DNA from: Suillus spraguei
Lineage: Eukaryota > Basidiomycota > Agaricomycetes > Boletales > Suillaceae
Assembly: GCA_016800925.1 (NCBI GenBank)
Contig: JABCPU010000753.1
Span: 1-27,676 of the forward strand
Length of the DNA stretch: 27,676 nucleotides
Direction: 5' to 3'
The notes below the pieces were generated by a model. That model did no database searches, had not been told where the DNA came from, and was given only the letters and a program-made list of their open reading frames with translations. Positions 27,028 through 27,676 of this stretch are shown piece by piece. How positions within the stretch are numbered: position 1 is the first letter of the stretch; each line of letters begins with the position of its first letter. The translations under genes and the position numbers were made by a program.

Positions 27028-27676
27028 TGTAAAGATACAACCTAACCTGAGCTGTAAATAAACTACCTCCTAAGTAAGTATGTGAGTCTTGTGCTCCATC
27101 TAGTCTGCTTCACTTGCTAGGCAAGAATGTTTGACCCTAAAGGGGGATGCCTGTTAGTATAGCTGAGTTTGAATCAAACCAATGTGTGAAGGTAGCATTG
27201 TAGTCAGCAGTAAGTTGCTGCAGTCAGCAATAATGCTGCCGGAACTAGTGTTGTAAGTAGCAGTACTAGCGTGGTCGAAACAATGCCTGAAAATATAACA
27301 TCAAGCAAGTGATGATGAGCGGTAATGTCAGCAGTAGCGGTGGGGTGCAAGCAGTGCAAGGAAACAGTAAGGAAAGTCGCAGTACTTTCAGCGGTAAAGC
27401 AGTGGTGAGCGTGAAGTCCAGTCAAAATAGGGGTTAAAAGTCTAGTGCTATGCCAGTGGTAATGGTGAATGAGCGATATCAATTAACGAGTGATAAGGAA
27501 CTTTAAAGACTAAGTCTACTACTGGGTGGTTCCAGAGCTAGACTCTAATCCTGACCTATAGTATGGTGAAAATAAGGTGTTGTATCATGTGTGCTATGTG
27601 GTGCTTATATCCTATTTCATATGTACTCGGGATGCATTAGGCAAGATCAGTAGCACTCGAGAGAAGTAACTGCCGC
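27028..27676 (+). mobile_element. LTR of the second LTR family (copy d), cut by the window end
   Basis: Begins TGTAAAGATACAACC and aligns in inverse orientation with 20150-20773. Inserted in or beside the 5' part of the hAT transposase. Contains runs of CAGYRGTAA words. If the element continues to the right, its internal region lies outside this window. Confidence 0.75.

Noticed and set aside
1..27676. tRNA or rRNA genes
   Set aside because: I saw no convincing A-box/B-box pair or rRNA core sequence while reading both strands; a covariance-model scan would be needed to exclude them.

Overview
The window is eukaryotic and most likely from a basidiomycete fungus of the Agaricomycetes. Three things point there: 40-60 bp GT..AG introns; gene families typical of that group (a short F-box protein, NACHT-WD40 receptor remnants, TPR remnants, an XRN1 exonuclease); and abundant hAT, Tc1/mariner-like and Gypsy-type elements. 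Only one gene looks intact, the F-box gene at 7367-8410. Nearly everything else is a broken gene or a layer of transposable elements, so this is an accessory, repeat-rich segment under decay. Family names come from motifs I recognise by eye; no search was run.

Left part (1-7150). A polypurine satellite is followed by an LTR-like repeat, then by a minus-strand XRN1 pseudogene that carries a terminal-inverted-repeat (TIR) transposon exactly at its upstream exon edge. A six-unit minisatellite, an unrecognised broken minus-strand ORF and a foldback element follow. From 4910 to 7150 lie two pieces of a NACHT-WD40 type receptor gene, two WD40 repeats and the characteristic C-terminal tail, separated by about 1.6 kb holding two related TIR elements.

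Middle part (7151-15560). The F-box gene is followed by a frameshifted, helix-rich hypothetical gene and a GGGTA-rich tract. Next is a second, plus-strand XRN1 pseudogene, again with a TIR end of the same transposon family at its upstream edge. A 1320-bp non-autonomous hAT element with a perfect 8-bp target duplication follows; about 500 bp of its cargo is a 10-bp-period minisatellite. After it comes a Tc1/IS630-type transposase pseudogene.

Right part (15560-27676). There is a minus-strand Pro/Thr/Ser-rich gene remnant of unknown function, then a Gypsy-type gag-protease fragment fused directly to a second copy of the LTR-like repeat seen near the left end. A 183-bp foldback element, four relatives of another LTR family (one inverted) and a TPR remnant follow. 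A hAT transposase pseudogene in four collinear blocks (27012 down to 23895) is split by at least two further insertions.

The most informative structure is the pair of XRN1 fragments. They are divergently arranged, have complementary deletions, and differ mainly at CpG sites, with the left copy carrying TpG/CpA. The two LTR copies show the same directional CpG loss. This fits methylation-linked or RIP-like decay of duplicated DNA. I found no convincing evidence of a new multi-gene functional system; the interesting content is the layered history of the repeats.
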